A stretch of DNA of 64,000 bases from G020348385 sp964410125 (GTDB lineage Bacteria; Acidobacteriota; Aminicenantia; Aminicenantales; Aminicenantaceae). The stretch's first letter is position 1; the number at the start of each line of letters is the position of its first letter. Where the stretch lies: the NCBI GenBank assembly GCA_964410125.1, contig CAYPGQ010000005.1, positions 33,141 to 97,140 of the forward strand, given 5' to 3'. A program made the position numbers and the translations under genes. Positions 44,009 to 51,827 of this stretch are shown here, one piece after another. Below the pieces are notes generated by a model. That model was not told the origin of the DNA. It ran no database searches and was given only the letters and a program-made list of their open reading frames with translations.

Positions 44009-44194
44009 TCATAGCGTTTTTTCAAGATTCTCAAGTAGTTGTTCATAATCCTTTTTGATTTTATCTATTCGAGAGTTGAGCGTTGATTTTATCTGCTCAA
44101 CTCCACCTTGTTCATAGGATTCGCATATTTCTTGCCAGAGATTTCTCAATTTCTCTTCTTTTATTTCTTTTTGAACTTTTTCTTTATAGGTCAT
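44009..44194 (-). CDS. 61-residue charged coiled-coil protein
   Basis: The gene encodes a small, highly charged, probably all-helical protein (MTYKEKVQKEIKEEKLRNLW ... EQLLENLEKTL). A strong AAAGGAG lies 7 nt before the ATG, and the gene precedes the SMC-like ATPase by 12 nt, so it is a real first gene of the unit. It could be a subunit, an inhibitor or an adaptor of the ATPase. I recognise no family. Confidence 0.7.
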   Translation of the reverse strand: MTYKEKVQKEIKEEKLRNLWQEICESYEQGGVEQIKSTLNSRIDKIKKDYEQLLENLEKTL

Positions 44195-44249
44195 AGATTT
44201 CTCCTTTATCTCTTAATTTGTAGCTCCAATTGATAATTATCAGCGATTT

Positions 44250-44266
44250 CATAACACCGTGTTATG
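44250..44266. repeat. Short perfect palindrome d, attC-related
   Basis: CATAACACCGTGTTATG is a perfect 8-1-8 palindrome between the 61-residue gene and the 196-residue gene. It shares AACACCGTGTTA with the right arm of palindrome b, so it could be an attC-like site that lost its loop and inner arms. Confidence 0.5.
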
Positions 44267-44288
44267 TGATAGGCAATCAATTTCAATT

Positions 44289-44879
44289 TTAATCCCTCTT
44301 TCGACAAATATGATTCATCTTTTTTTGGAAATTATCTCTAAGGTTTGTATTTCTTTCATCTTTTAATTGTTCAAGGTAATGATAAAAATCGTCTTTAAGT
44401 TTTTTATGAAATTCAGTTCTGTTGATAACCATTTTATTATTGATATTTTGAACGAGTGGACCAATAGAACAAACTAAAGAATCACTTTGTATTTCAGCTT
44501 GGTGTAGAATTCCACATCTATAATTCTTGTAGAATCGCATTGCCATATCCTGTGAAAAATACTTTTTGAAAGATGGACTTGTTGTTAAGAATTTTTTAAA
44601 CGCTTTTTCAGATTTATTCTTTGTAGTTTTCCACCCTTCAATAAATGATTGTAGTGTTTCAATTAACAGACAATCGATAGATAATATTGTAAATCCATAT
44701 TTCTTTTCTTTGGACAGTTTATTTTTTTCTTTTTCTATTAATAAATCTACTGGTTCAAAATATCTGTTCTCTATTCTCATATTTAATATTTCTATGGCTC
44801 GGTTCCAGTCAGGACTGGATAAATCATTTAAATTCAATCTGAGCCATTCGTTATGCTGTATTCCTGGAGCAATTTCCAA
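44289..44879 (-). CDS. 196-residue hypothetical protein, possibly HEPN-like
   Basis: The gene encodes a 196-residue, mostly helical, charged protein. I do not recognise a named family. The stretch MRFYKNYRCGILHQAEIQSD resembles the R-x4-6-H pattern of HEPN-type RNases, but that is a weak visual match. The TTG start at 44879 is supported by GGGAGG about 8 nt upstream; no ATG is available. It stands alone between palindromes c and d, which gives it the look of a single-gene cassette. Confidence 0.6.
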   Translation of the reverse strand: MEIAPGIQHNEWLRLNLNDLSSPDWNRAIEILNMRIENRYFEPVDLLIEKEKNKLSKEKKYGFTILSIDCLLIETLQSFIEGWKTTKNKSEKAFKKFLTTSPSFKKYFSQDMAMRFYKNYRCGILHQAEIQSDSLVCSIGPLVQNINNKMVINRTEFHKKLKDDFYHYLEQLKDERNTNLRDNFQKKMNHICRKRD

Positions 44880-44907
44880 ATATATTCCTCCCTATTGAGT
44901 GCCTTTC

Positions 44908-44996
44908 ATATAACGTTCCTAGCATAAAACAAGTTTTTGTAAATTAAATATATGGGTGAGTACCACCAGGCATGAACCTTTTGTGCTATGTTAGGC
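44908..44996. repeat. attC-like palindrome c
   Basis: This 89-base palindrome lies 15 bases after the HNH-DGQHR stop (minus strand). On the plus strand it starts ATATAAC and ends GTTAGGC; on the minus strand GCCTAAC ... GTTATAT. The inner arms TAGCATAAAAC and the complement of TTTTGTGCTA pair with one mismatch. GTTCC on one side is unpaired, like the extrahelical bases of attC sites. The loop is AT-rich. Confidence 0.6.
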
Positions 44997-45011
44997 GATG
45001 TCCACACCCTC

Positions 45012-46472
45012 TTATGCTCCAAGAACCCATTGGACTGTGAGTTCCTTTTCATCAAAGAGACTCTTCGCAGTCGTAGCATCGTCTTTTGCAAGACGTGCAG
45101 CAATTTCACCTGACGGATCAGGGTCGTCCCATATCTTGTGGTCGAATATCTTCTTGACAAATCGTCTGAAGTAATTGAATTCCTCATCTGGAATGACACG
45201 GTAGAAAAAGAGCGCTCTCTCTTCGTCTGTATAATTTTTCAGGTGTATATTAATTGCATCTCTCAATAGAATAGCCCAAGCCCTCACGGCTCCCGCGCTA
45301 AAGATTCTTTCAGCTTTTTTGTGCACAGCATCAGCACGTTCAGGCGCCCACTTATCTTCTAATCCTTCTTCAGCGATAATAGTCATAAGTTTGACTAGAT
45401 TGCGCTTTTCGTCCTTTCGAAAGTCGGTATCGGATTCGAATTCTTCATCAACGGGCGGCGACACCAGCATGTGTTGAAAAAAAGTCTTTTTTATTCGAGC
45501 AAATGTCAAGGGTTGCTTTCGACCTCTGTGCTTCTCTGATAGATACCTTGACAACTTGTTTGACTCATCGTTTACTATTTCATTGTACAAAGCTAGTGCG
45601 ATTTCATTTCTAGCTTGTGCCCATGTCTTTTGCTTTGAGTGGAAGAGGAAATTGTAGAAACCTAATTCCGACTTTTCTCCTTCCGTATCCATATATTCTA
45701 TCCAGTCCTCTCCAAAGATATCGGCATATTTCTGCATCAATTCATGAGAATAAAATGACATTTGTCTGTATGGCCCGTGTGCATCAAGATTGGTTTCCTT
45801 TAGCAATCTCTTGTCTGGGGTGATGTATATTTTACATTCTATCATTGGACGCCCAGCCCAAATTTGAGCTGCTGCTTTATGTTGTCCGTCGAAGAGATAA
45901 AGAGTGCCACTTTCATCGATTCTACAAATTGAGGGGGATATCTGTGTGTTAATTTGAAAGTGCCGATATAACTTCCATAAATTTGGCTCTCGTAGGGGGC
46001 GGGGTTGTAACTCAATGTCATTTCCGATGTATTCAACTGGTAATGTTCCGTAGAAATATTTCCAATTGGTTGTTGCGCATATGTAAAGTGGAAAGTCATG
46101 CCTGGAATCCTTATAAAATAGGCTGATATGCTCTTCTTTGATTTCGTAGCTGAGTCGTTCTCCACAATGCCCCTTTTTATGACGGATTAAATCGTCAAGA
46201 AATTTAGGCTCCCCACCTTCGAAAAATGCCGCGAGTTCTATCTTGTCACGATACTCTTGAAGGCTCATTGTACCAATCGTGCGATGGTGACGTTTGCAAA
46301 CGGGAGCAATATTATCCAAGCTAGTTGGACCACCTGAGGAAAATGGTTTAATGTGATGAAATTCGATAGACGCATCCTCAGGAATAGGTTCCCCGTCAAC
46401 AAAGCACCTTCGCTCATGCTGATCGAGAACCTTTTGCTTTTCAGTTTCTGAGAGCTGTCTTTTTTTGGCCAT
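45012..46472 (-). CDS. HNH endonuclease fused to DGQHR-type domain
   Basis: The gene encodes a 486-residue protein. The HNH nuclease module is near the N-terminus: IEFHHIKPFSSGG (H39, H40) followed by LDNIAPVCKRHHRTIG. From about residue 125 a DGQHR/DndB-like domain follows, marked by LYLFDGQHKAAAQIWAG. That domain occurs in proteins controlling DNA phosphorothioation and other defence islands. The C-terminal third is helical. Start 46472 is chosen because AGGAGGGAAG lies just upstream; ATG 46490 would place that ribosome site inside the gene. The gene stands alone between palindromes e and c. I infer a single-gene defence or DNA-modification-linked protein. Confidence 0.8.
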   Translation of the reverse strand: MAKKRQLSETEKQKVLDQHERRCFVDGEPIPEDASIEFHHIKPFSSGGPTSLDNIAPVCKRHHRTIGTMSLQEYRDKIELAAFFEGGEPKFLDDLIRHKKGHCGERLSYEIKEEHISLFYKDSRHDFPLYICATTNWKYFYGTLPVEYIGNDIELQPRPLREPNLWKLYRHFQINTQISPSICRIDESGTLYLFDGQHKAAAQIWAGRPMIECKIYITPDKRLLKETNLDAHGPYRQMSFYSHELMQKYADIFGEDWIEYMDTEGEKSELGFYNFLFHSKQKTWAQARNEIALALYNEIVNDESNKLSRYLSEKHRGRKQPLTFARIKKTFFQHMLVSPPVDEEFESDTDFRKDEKRNLVKLMTIIAEEGLEDKWAPERADAVHKKAERIFSAGAVRAWAILLRDAINIHLKNYTDEERALFFYRVIPDEEFNYFRRFVKKIFDHKIWDDPDPSGEIAARLAKDDATTAKSLFDEKELTVQWVLGA

Positions 46473-46499
46473 TTCTTCCCTCCTTTTCATTTTTCATAT

Positions 46500-46523
46500 G
46501 TTATGGAGTGAATGTTGCCTAAC
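46500..46523. repeat. attC-like box pair e
   Basis: On the minus strand GTTAGGC (46523-46517) lies upstream of the HNH gene, and CCATAAC follows 10 bases later. GTTAGGC is a perfect GTTRRRY core box. The other half of a full palindrome is not evident further upstream, so this may be a truncated first site. Confidence 0.4.
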
Positions 46524-46594
46524 CATTATGCGAAAAAGAAACTACTATTTTCCCCTGTTGTATATCTTTGCCGATTTTTAGATTTGCCATAAAT

Positions 46595-46786
46595 TTATAT
46601 TATTAGTTCCTTCCAACTTACATTTAATGCTTTGGCGATTTTTGCAACTGTCTGAACAGAAGATTTTTTAACAACATTGGACTCTAATTTTGTTAAAGTG
46701 GTATAAGGAATGTCGGCTTTTCTTGCAAGTCTATCTTGTTTAAGTTCTTTTTTCTCCCGAAATTTTTTTACATTATCTACAATCAT
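46595..46786 (-). CDS. XRE-family helix-turn-helix regulator
   Basis: The gene encodes a 63-residue (71 from TTG 46810) DNA-binding protein of the Cro/CI type. The helix-turn-helix is visible as LKQDRLARKADIPYTTLTKL with a following ESNVVKKSSVQTVAKIAKAL. It lacks any second domain. No ribosome site is seen before either start. It is the rightmost island gene before tRNA-Pro and could control the neighbouring defence genes, but no operator is visible. Confidence 0.8.
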   Translation of the reverse strand: MIVDNVKKFREKKELKQDRLARKADIPYTTLTKLESNVVKKSSVQTVAKIAKALNVSWKELII

Positions 46787-47050
46787 ATTTGTAATTGATA
46801 TTGTTTCCAATTTTTGATTGTAAATTTAGGGTAACCCCCTCTGACATTCAATATTATACCAAATCCAAAAATAATTTGCAGCAAATTTTTGATCCCAGTT
46901 TAAAATTGATGGGCAAATATTGCCCCCACCCAAAATTTACCAAAAAAAGAAATCTGCGGGGAAAAGAATTTTGTTTTTTCTTCCTGCTTTATCCCAAAAA
47001 GGGGAGGCAGGCTCGGAGTGCAGGAAATAGCAGACAGCCAAAGTCTAATA

Positions 47051-47127
47051 TGGTCGGGACGGGCGGATTTGAACCGCCGACCCCACGCACCCCAAGCGTG
47101 TGCGCTACCAGACTGCGCCACGTCCCG
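47051..47127 (-). tRNA. tRNA-Pro (anticodon GGG)
   Basis: This is a complete cloverleaf on the minus strand. The 7-bp acceptor stem pairs CGGGACG with CGTCCCG. The D-arm is GGCGCAGTCTGGTAGCGC. The anticodon stem CACGC/GCGTG holds the loop TTGGGGT (anticodon GGG, reading CCC and CCU). The T-arm contains GGTTCAAATCC, followed by discriminator A and an encoded CCA. It borders the accessory island. Confidence 0.95.
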
Positions 47128-47187
47128 ACCAAAAGGACCATTTATTATAACAAAGATTGGAAATCAAGCAAGTGTGGGATGAAGCTT

Positions 47188-47541
47188 TTATTTTTTCTCA
47201 AGAGATGTAGCAAGGTCTTTCAACTGCTGCCTGACATCATAAAGGGCTTTTCTCAGCCGATCGGAGTGGACAGATGTTGAACTTTTCAAACCGAATTCTT
47301 CCTCGATGCGCCTTTTTGCTCCAGCAAGAGTTAAGCCTTGTGTATCGACGAGCTCCTTCAGACGGAGGATGATAGCCAAGTCTTTTTTCCTGAAAATCTT
47401 GTGCCCTGTGGCTGTCTGGCCGGCATGGATGAAATAAAATTCTTTCTCCCAGTTGTCGATGACCTTTGGGTCCAGTTTAGTTATGCGACTGATCTCATCC
47501 AGCTTGTATACAAGCTTTTCAGGAATGTTTTCACTTTTCAT
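47188..47541 (-). CDS. MerR-family regulator
   Basis: The gene encodes a 117-residue MerR-like DNA-binding protein. The winged helix is seen in VYKLDEISRITKLDPKVIDN, the wing in ATGHKIFRKKDLAIILRLKE, and a C-terminal coiled coil follows. There is no effector domain or metal-binding Cys. The gene lies directly upstream of tRNA-Pro on the same strand, an arrangement I recall for short MerR proteins in other bacteria. The regulated genes are unknown. Confidence 0.88.
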   Translation of the reverse strand: MKSENIPEKLVYKLDEISRITKLDPKVIDNWEKEFYFIHAGQTATGHKIFRKKDLAIILRLKELVDTQGLTLAGAKRRIEEEFGLKSSTSVHSDRLRKALYDVRQQLKDLATSLEKK

Positions 47542-47640
47542 CTGAGTCTAACCCTGGGCCGATGGGTGTACCAGCTTGTAAAATAACATGGATTCTCCTG
47601 TTCGTCAAGGTAAAGGAAATTCCCCATTTATATTGATATC

Positions 47641-47649
47641 TGGTATAAT
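47641..47649 (+). promoter_or_regulatory. Extended -10 promoter of rarA
   Basis: TGGTATAAT matches the extended -10 consensus TGnTATAAT and lies 24 nt before the rarA start codon. No -35 is evident, as expected for extended -10 promoters. Confidence 0.5.
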
Positions 47650-47673
47650 TCCTGCGGAAGGATAATCGGGAGC

Positions 47674-48984
47674 ATGACGGATAAAACCGGCCAGGAGCGC
47701 GTTCCTCTGGCGGAGAGAATGCGCCCTAAGTCATTAGAGCGATTCTGCGGTCAGGAGCACCTAGTAGGCCAAGGGAAAATCTTGTCTCAACTTATCGAGA
47801 CAGATCATCTCGTTTCGATCGTATTCTGGGGGCCGCCCGGCTCTGGAAAAACGACTCTGGGATACATCCTGGCACAACAGTACAATCTCCCATGCTTGTT
47901 TTTCAGCGCCGTTCTCTCTGGGATAAAGGAAGTCAAAAACGTTATGGCCAAGGCAGAAAGCCATAAAAAGTTGTACGGCCAGCCGACAATAATATTCATC
48001 GATGAACTGCACCGATTCAACAAAGCCCAGCAGGGCGCATTCCTGCCTTATGTGGAAAAAGGGGACATCATTCTGTTTGGTTCCACAACGGAAAATCCCT
48101 CGTTTGAAGTGATCGCACCCCTGCTTTCAAGGATGAAAGTTCTGGTGTTGAAACCCCTGGCAGATGAGACATTGTTCCATATCCTCAAAGAGGCCATCAA
48201 GGATAAAAATGATGGTTTGGGAAGGTTGAGCCTGACGATAGGGGACCAGGCGCTCAAAATGATCATAGATTACGCAAACGGTGATGCCCGCCGGGCATTG
48301 AATACCCTTGAGATTTCAGCCAACCTCGCGAAAAAGGGCAAAATTTCGGTGGAGCAGGTTAAAGAGGCTCTCCAAAAAAGGATCCTCCTGTATGATAAAA
48401 AGGGAGAAGAACATTTTAACCTGATCTCGGCACTCCACAAAAGCCTGCGCAACAGTGATGTGGATGCATCCCTGTATTGGCTGGCTCGTATGATCGCGGC
48501 CGGAGAAGATCCCTTGTATATTGTCCGGAGGCTTGTCCGTTTTGCTTCGGAAGATATCGGGCTGGCGGATCCCCAAGCTCTAACCATTGCCCTCAATGCC
48601 AAGGATGCTTATGATTTTATCGGTTCTCCGGAAGGGGAATTGGCTTTGGCAGAGGCCGTCATCTATTTTGCCTCAGCTCCCAAAAGCAACAGAGCTTATG
48701 TTGCGTTCGCAAAAGCCATGAAAGATGTGGAATCCAGTCCTTTCGAGCCCGTGCCTCTTCAACTACGTAATCCTGTCTCCTCATTGATGAAGGATATCGG
48801 ATACGGAAAAGATTATAAATATGCACACAGCTTTGAGCCTGTGACCACGGATATGGAAACTTTCCCTAAAAAATTCAAAGGCCGTAAGTATTATGATCCT
48901 GGCCATTTAGGATTGGAAAAAGAGATAAAGAAGAGAATCGATTGGTGGAATGACTTGAAAAAGAAGACTAAAGCGAAAACCTGA
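47674..48984 (+). CDS. rarA: Replication-associated recombination protein A
   Basis: The gene encodes a 436-residue AAA+ ATPase of the RarA/MgsA/WRNIP1 family, which acts at stalled replication forks. The N-terminus PLAERMRPKSLERFCGQEHL is diagnostic. Walker A is GPPGSGKTT, Walker B IIFIDELHRF and sensor 1 FGSTTENPSFEV. The C-terminal tetramerisation region contains DPLYIVRRLVRFASEDIGLA and ends in KGRKYYDPGHLG. GGAAGG and GGGAG lie upstream. It is monocistronic and ends tail-to-tail with a small minus-strand frame. Confidence 0.95.
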   Translation: MTDKTGQERVPLAERMRPKSLERFCGQEHLVGQGKILSQLIETDHLVSIVFWGPPGSGKTTLGYILAQQYNLPCLFFSAVLSGIKEVKNVMAKAESHKKLYGQPTIIFIDELHRFNKAQQGAFLPYVEKGDIILFGSTTENPSFEVIAPLLSRMKVLVLKPLADETLFHILKEAIKDKNDGLGRLSLTIGDQALKMIIDYANGDARRALNTLEISANLAKKGKISVEQVKEALQKRILLYDKKGEEHFNLISALHKSLRNSDVDASLYWLARMIAAGEDPLYIVRRLVRFASEDIGLADPQALTIALNAKDAYDFIGSPEGELALAEAVIYFASAPKSNRAYVAFAKAMKDVESSPFEPVPLQLRNPVSSLMKDIGYGKDYKYAHSFEPVTTDMETFPKKFKGRKYYDPGHLGLEKEIKKRIDWWNDLKKKTKAKT

Positions 48985-48985
48985 T

Positions 48986-49159
48986 CTATTTTTCTCCTTT
49001 GTTTTCTTTGAGAAGGTAATAAATTTCCCAACTTATTTCGTCAGCCAGACATCCGATGCAGGACTTTTCCGTGGTGGCGATTTCTTCATCCGTGATTTTT
49101 TCTTTGATGATTCTCTTAACTCGTTTTCTGATCTTGTAGAGCAGGATGTAATTTATCAT
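48986..49159 (-). CDS. 57-residue basic hypothetical protein with CxxC
   Basis: This short frame gives MINYILLYKIRKRVKRIIKE, then DEEIATTEKSCIGCLADEIS and a helical end. The composition (basic helix, one CIGC pair, acidic tail) looks protein-like. The start has only a weak AGG upstream. It is convergent with rarA, ending 2 nt from it. I recognise no family; a metal or redox role for CIGC is only possible. Confidence 0.45.
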   Translation of the reverse strand: MINYILLYKIRKRVKRIIKEKITDEEIATTEKSCIGCLADEISWEIYYLLKENKGEK

Positions 49160-49287
49160 GGCCTGTAATCATTCGAATGATATCAGCTTATATTTCTTAT
49201 GTAAACCCTGGTTTAAGCCTTGTTTCTCGGATAAGGAAAGACTTACCTCAACGAGCAAAAAATGCTATCATACGGTCTTTTGAAGGC

Positions 49288-50988
49288 ATGAAAAAATCCG
49301 CAATCCTTCTTTGTATAATCCTATTCAGCCATTTTTGCTCGATATTCAAAGCTAAGGTTGTTCCCTATCCAACGGGAGTGATTTTTCCTGTTGAGAATGC
49401 TCACGAACTCTCGTATGAAGGTGAGATCGTTTCCCTGATTCAAAAAGAAGGTAATCTCCTTTTTTTCTCCACGAGAAAAGGGAAGATTTACTGTATCGAT
49501 GGTCAAAAAAGAGAGATGTTGTGGAAAGTAGATATTTCCGCTTCTTTATCATCCCCCCCGTATCTCACAGAGAGCCGCATTTATGTCAACGACAGCGAGA
49601 ACATTCTTTATTCTATAGATCGCAACGGAAAGCTTCTGTGGGAAACAACGCTCGTGAGCAAAATCACGAGCGGGATCGCAGAGAGCGGGGGGCAAGTCTT
49701 TGTCGGTACAGAAAATGGGCTCCTCTTCAGCCTGAATGTAGAAACGGGGGAAGAACTCTGGGAATTCCAGGCCGATGATGCCGCTCGATCCAATATCGTT
49801 ATTTGGCAAGATAAGGTGCTATTTGGATGTGATGATCGTTCCATCTATATTGTCGACAAAAGAGGAAGGCTTTCGGGAAAATATCATGTTGGGGGAAGAA
49901 TAGGAAAAACTTTGACTGTGGCTGAAAACCTCCTATTTTTCGGGACGGACGATCGGTATCTTCACTGTTGGAATTTGAAACGACAAAAAAGAAAATGGAA
50001 GATTCGTTCCGGTGGCGCCACTTTTGTTCCTCCTGTTGTGGTTGGGAAACGGATATTTTTTCTGTGCTGGAATTGTGTTTTATACTGTTTGAACAAAAAT
50101 AGCGGAACGATACTTTGGTGGAATTCTATTCCCTCCAGGAGCGATTATCGGATGGAGGTCATCGATAAGAAGGTTGTGGTATCCTCCTTTTCTCCGGAGC
50201 TAGTTTGTTTCGACATAAAAACAGGAGAAAACAAAGGCAGCTATGATGCTTCCCAAGAAATCAAATCTAATCCGGCCTGGTTAGCTCCTTTCCTATTGGT
50301 CAATCTCCATGACCCGGAAAACGACACAGAGAAATTGGTGTTTCTCAAAAAGACAGTGAAAGTAACCCTTTCCTCCTCGAAAATATCTCCCAACGAACCA
50401 AATGAGGAGATAAAATTCACGGCAAATGACACCGGATTCCATCTGCCAAAGCATGAATTTTCTTTGAATCGTTATATCAAAGCAAAGTTTTATCCGGATA
50501 TTTTTTTCCTGTTTCAACAGGGAGACAGCAAAATCGTTCAAGAGAGTTCTGAGATAGGAACCTGGGATTGGTTCCCTGAGGAAGAAGGGTATTACAGCGT
50601 GAACGTTGTTGTTGTCGATGAAAAAGAAAAGGCTCAAGCAAAGTTTCCTTTTTTAATTCAGAAAAGGGATGTCGAGCTGTCTTTGTCATCCTCGTTGGAA
50701 TCCCCGCAGAAAGTCGACCAAGAAATTGTTTTTGAGGCTAACTTTTCCGGATTTGTAACCCCTCGATTTGAATTCCGCCTCAGCCGATTGGAATGGGTGA
50801 GTGTGGTTGCCAAATTTCCCATTTTATTTGTGGAGGATGAGGAGGTTGTCCAGGAAACATCGGTAGAGAATTCCTGGACTTGGACTCCAGGAAACGAAGG
50901 GTTATATTTTATCAGAATTATTGGGCAGGATGAGCAAGAATCGGCAACGGCCTATATGGCCTTTGCCATTAAGCAAGGAATAGAATAG
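49288..50988 (+). CDS. Exported PQQ-type beta-propeller protein with two Ig-like repeats
   Basis: The gene encodes a 566-residue exported protein. ATG 49288 gives a signal peptide (KKSAILLCIILFSHFC); a longer frame from 49177 lacks one. PQQ-like propeller blades occupy about 35-350, for example GKIYCIDGQKREMLWKVDIS and GLLFSLNVETGEELWEFQAD. Two homologous Ig-like repeats of about 95 residues follow (TWDWFPEEEGYYSVNVVV-like and SWTWTPGNEGLYFIRIIG). The tryptophan docking motifs suit a BamB-like protein interaction scaffold rather than a PQQ enzyme, because no catalytic residues are evident. It is followed 31 nt later by an HD hydrolase gene. Confidence 0.83.
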   Translation: MKKSAILLCIILFSHFCSIFKAKVVPYPTGVIFPVENAHELSYEGEIVSLIQKEGNLLFFSTRKGKIYCIDGQKREMLWKVDISASLSSPPYLTESRIYVNDSENILYSIDRNGKLLWETTLVSKITSGIAESGGQVFVGTENGLLFSLNVETGEELWEFQADDAARSNIVIWQDKVLFGCDDRSIYIVDKRGRLSGKYHVGGRIGKTLTVAENLLFFGTDDRYLHCWNLKRQKRKWKIRSGGATFVPPVVVGKRIFFLCWNCVLYCLNKNSGTILWWNSIPSRSDYRMEVIDKKVVVSSFSPELVCFDIKTGENKGSYDASQEIKSNPAWLAPFLLVNLHDPENDTEKLVFLKKTVKVTLSSSKISPNEPNEEIKFTANDTGFHLPKHEFSLNRYIKAKFYPDIFFLFQQGDSKIVQESSEIGTWDWFPEEEGYYSVNVVVVDEKEKAQAKFPFLIQKRDVELSLSSSLESPQKVDQEIVFEANFSGFVTPRFEFRLSRLEWVSVVAKFPILFVEDEEVVQETSVENSWTWTPGNEGLYFIRIIGQDEQESATAYMAFAIKQGIE

Positions 50989-51019
50989 ATCAAATAATAT
51001 TTAGAGAGGAGGGAAAGAA

Positions 51020-51565
51020 ATGAATCGCGATGAAGCTTTGAATTTAGTGAAAGCTCATTTGAAGAACAAAAATCTCGTCAAACATTGTTTAGCTGTGGAA
51101 GCCTGCATGAGAGCGATGGCCCGCAGACTCGATCAGGATGAGGAGAAATGGGGGCTGGCAGGAATCCTGCATGATCTGGATTATGAGATTACCGAAAAAA
51201 GTCCGGAGCTACATACTACAGAAACTGTCAAGATTTTGAAGGAGAAAGGAATGGATGCAGAGATTATTCGGACTATCCAAGCCCATGCCGGTCATGTTGA
51301 GTGCCAGAATGAGATGGAATGGTCCATTTTTTCTATCGATCCTCTCACAGGTTTAATTATCGCGGCCACCCTGATGCATCCCAGCAAGAAGCTCAAAGAA
51401 GTGGACTTGTCCTTTGTGAAACGCAGGTACAAAGAAAAGAGTTTTGCGCGGGGAGCCAGGCGAGAGGATATCGAACAGATCAAAAATATCGGTATGGACC
51501 TGGATGATTTTGTCGAAATTTGCTTGGAAGCCATGCAGGGAATCGATAAAGATTTGGGCCTCTAA
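51020..51565 (+). CDS. HD-domain phosphohydrolase
   Basis: The gene encodes a 181-residue HD-superfamily protein. The metal ligands are visible as H22 (VKHCLAVE), H51-D52 (GILHDLDYE) and a later HAGH, the short HDIG-type set. Such enzymes cleave phosphoesters of nucleotides or nucleic acids. A strong AGAGGAGGG lies upstream of the ATG. A family A element follows the stop. The substrate is unknown. Confidence 0.9.
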   Translation: MNRDEALNLVKAHLKNKNLVKHCLAVEACMRAMARRLDQDEEKWGLAGILHDLDYEITEKSPELHTTETVKILKEKGMDAEIIRTIQAHAGHVECQNEMEWSIFSIDPLTGLIIAATLMHPSKKLKEVDLSFVKRRYKEKSFARGARREDIEQIKNIGMDLDDFVEICLEAMQGIDKDLGL

Positions 51566-51600
51566 CATCTTGCTTCAAAATAGTGAAGTATTGTTTTTAT

Positions 51601-51732
51601 CCTGAATTATTCATAAATATGATTTTTTTAACGGGATTGAATGCTATATGCATTGAAATCAGGGACATGTACCGATTTTCCGAAATCGGTAACGTGTCCC
51701 TTGATTTTAAGCTTTTACATGAATAATTCAGG
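51601..51732. repeat. Intergenic element, family A copy 2
   Basis: This 132-base copy has the same perfect 14-bp ends, CCTGAATTATTCAT and ATGAATAATTCAGG, as 23257-23433. It holds one hairpin, GGGACATGTACCGATTTTC paired with GAAATCGGTAACGTGTCCC. It lacks the extra nested hairpin of copy 1. Confidence 0.85.
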
Positions 51733-51733
51733 G

Positions 51734-51765
51734 TAACCTGGATAATTTATGAATTATCCAGGTTA
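51734..51765. repeat. Perfect 14-bp palindrome after element A copy 2
   Basis: TAACCTGGATAATT, loop TATG, AATTATCCAGGTTA. The arms are perfectly complementary. It sits 1 base after the element end and just upstream of a TATAAT at 51772-51777, in front of pruA. Confidence 0.85.
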
Positions 51766-51827
51766 TTAATGTATAATGTTAAATTCTTGAACCTGAATAA
51801 TTCAGGTAAAAAAAAGGAGGAAAAGAT

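Noticed and set aside
41274..44194. Assignment of the SMC unit to Lamassu or to Mre11-Rad50
   Set aside because: No Mre11-type phosphoesterase and no LmuC-like partner is present. The small nuclease alone does not justify the name.
24877..46523. CRISPR array interpretation of the repeated palindromes
   Set aside because: The palindromes are kilobases apart, differ in sequence and have no spacer periodicity. No cas gene is present.
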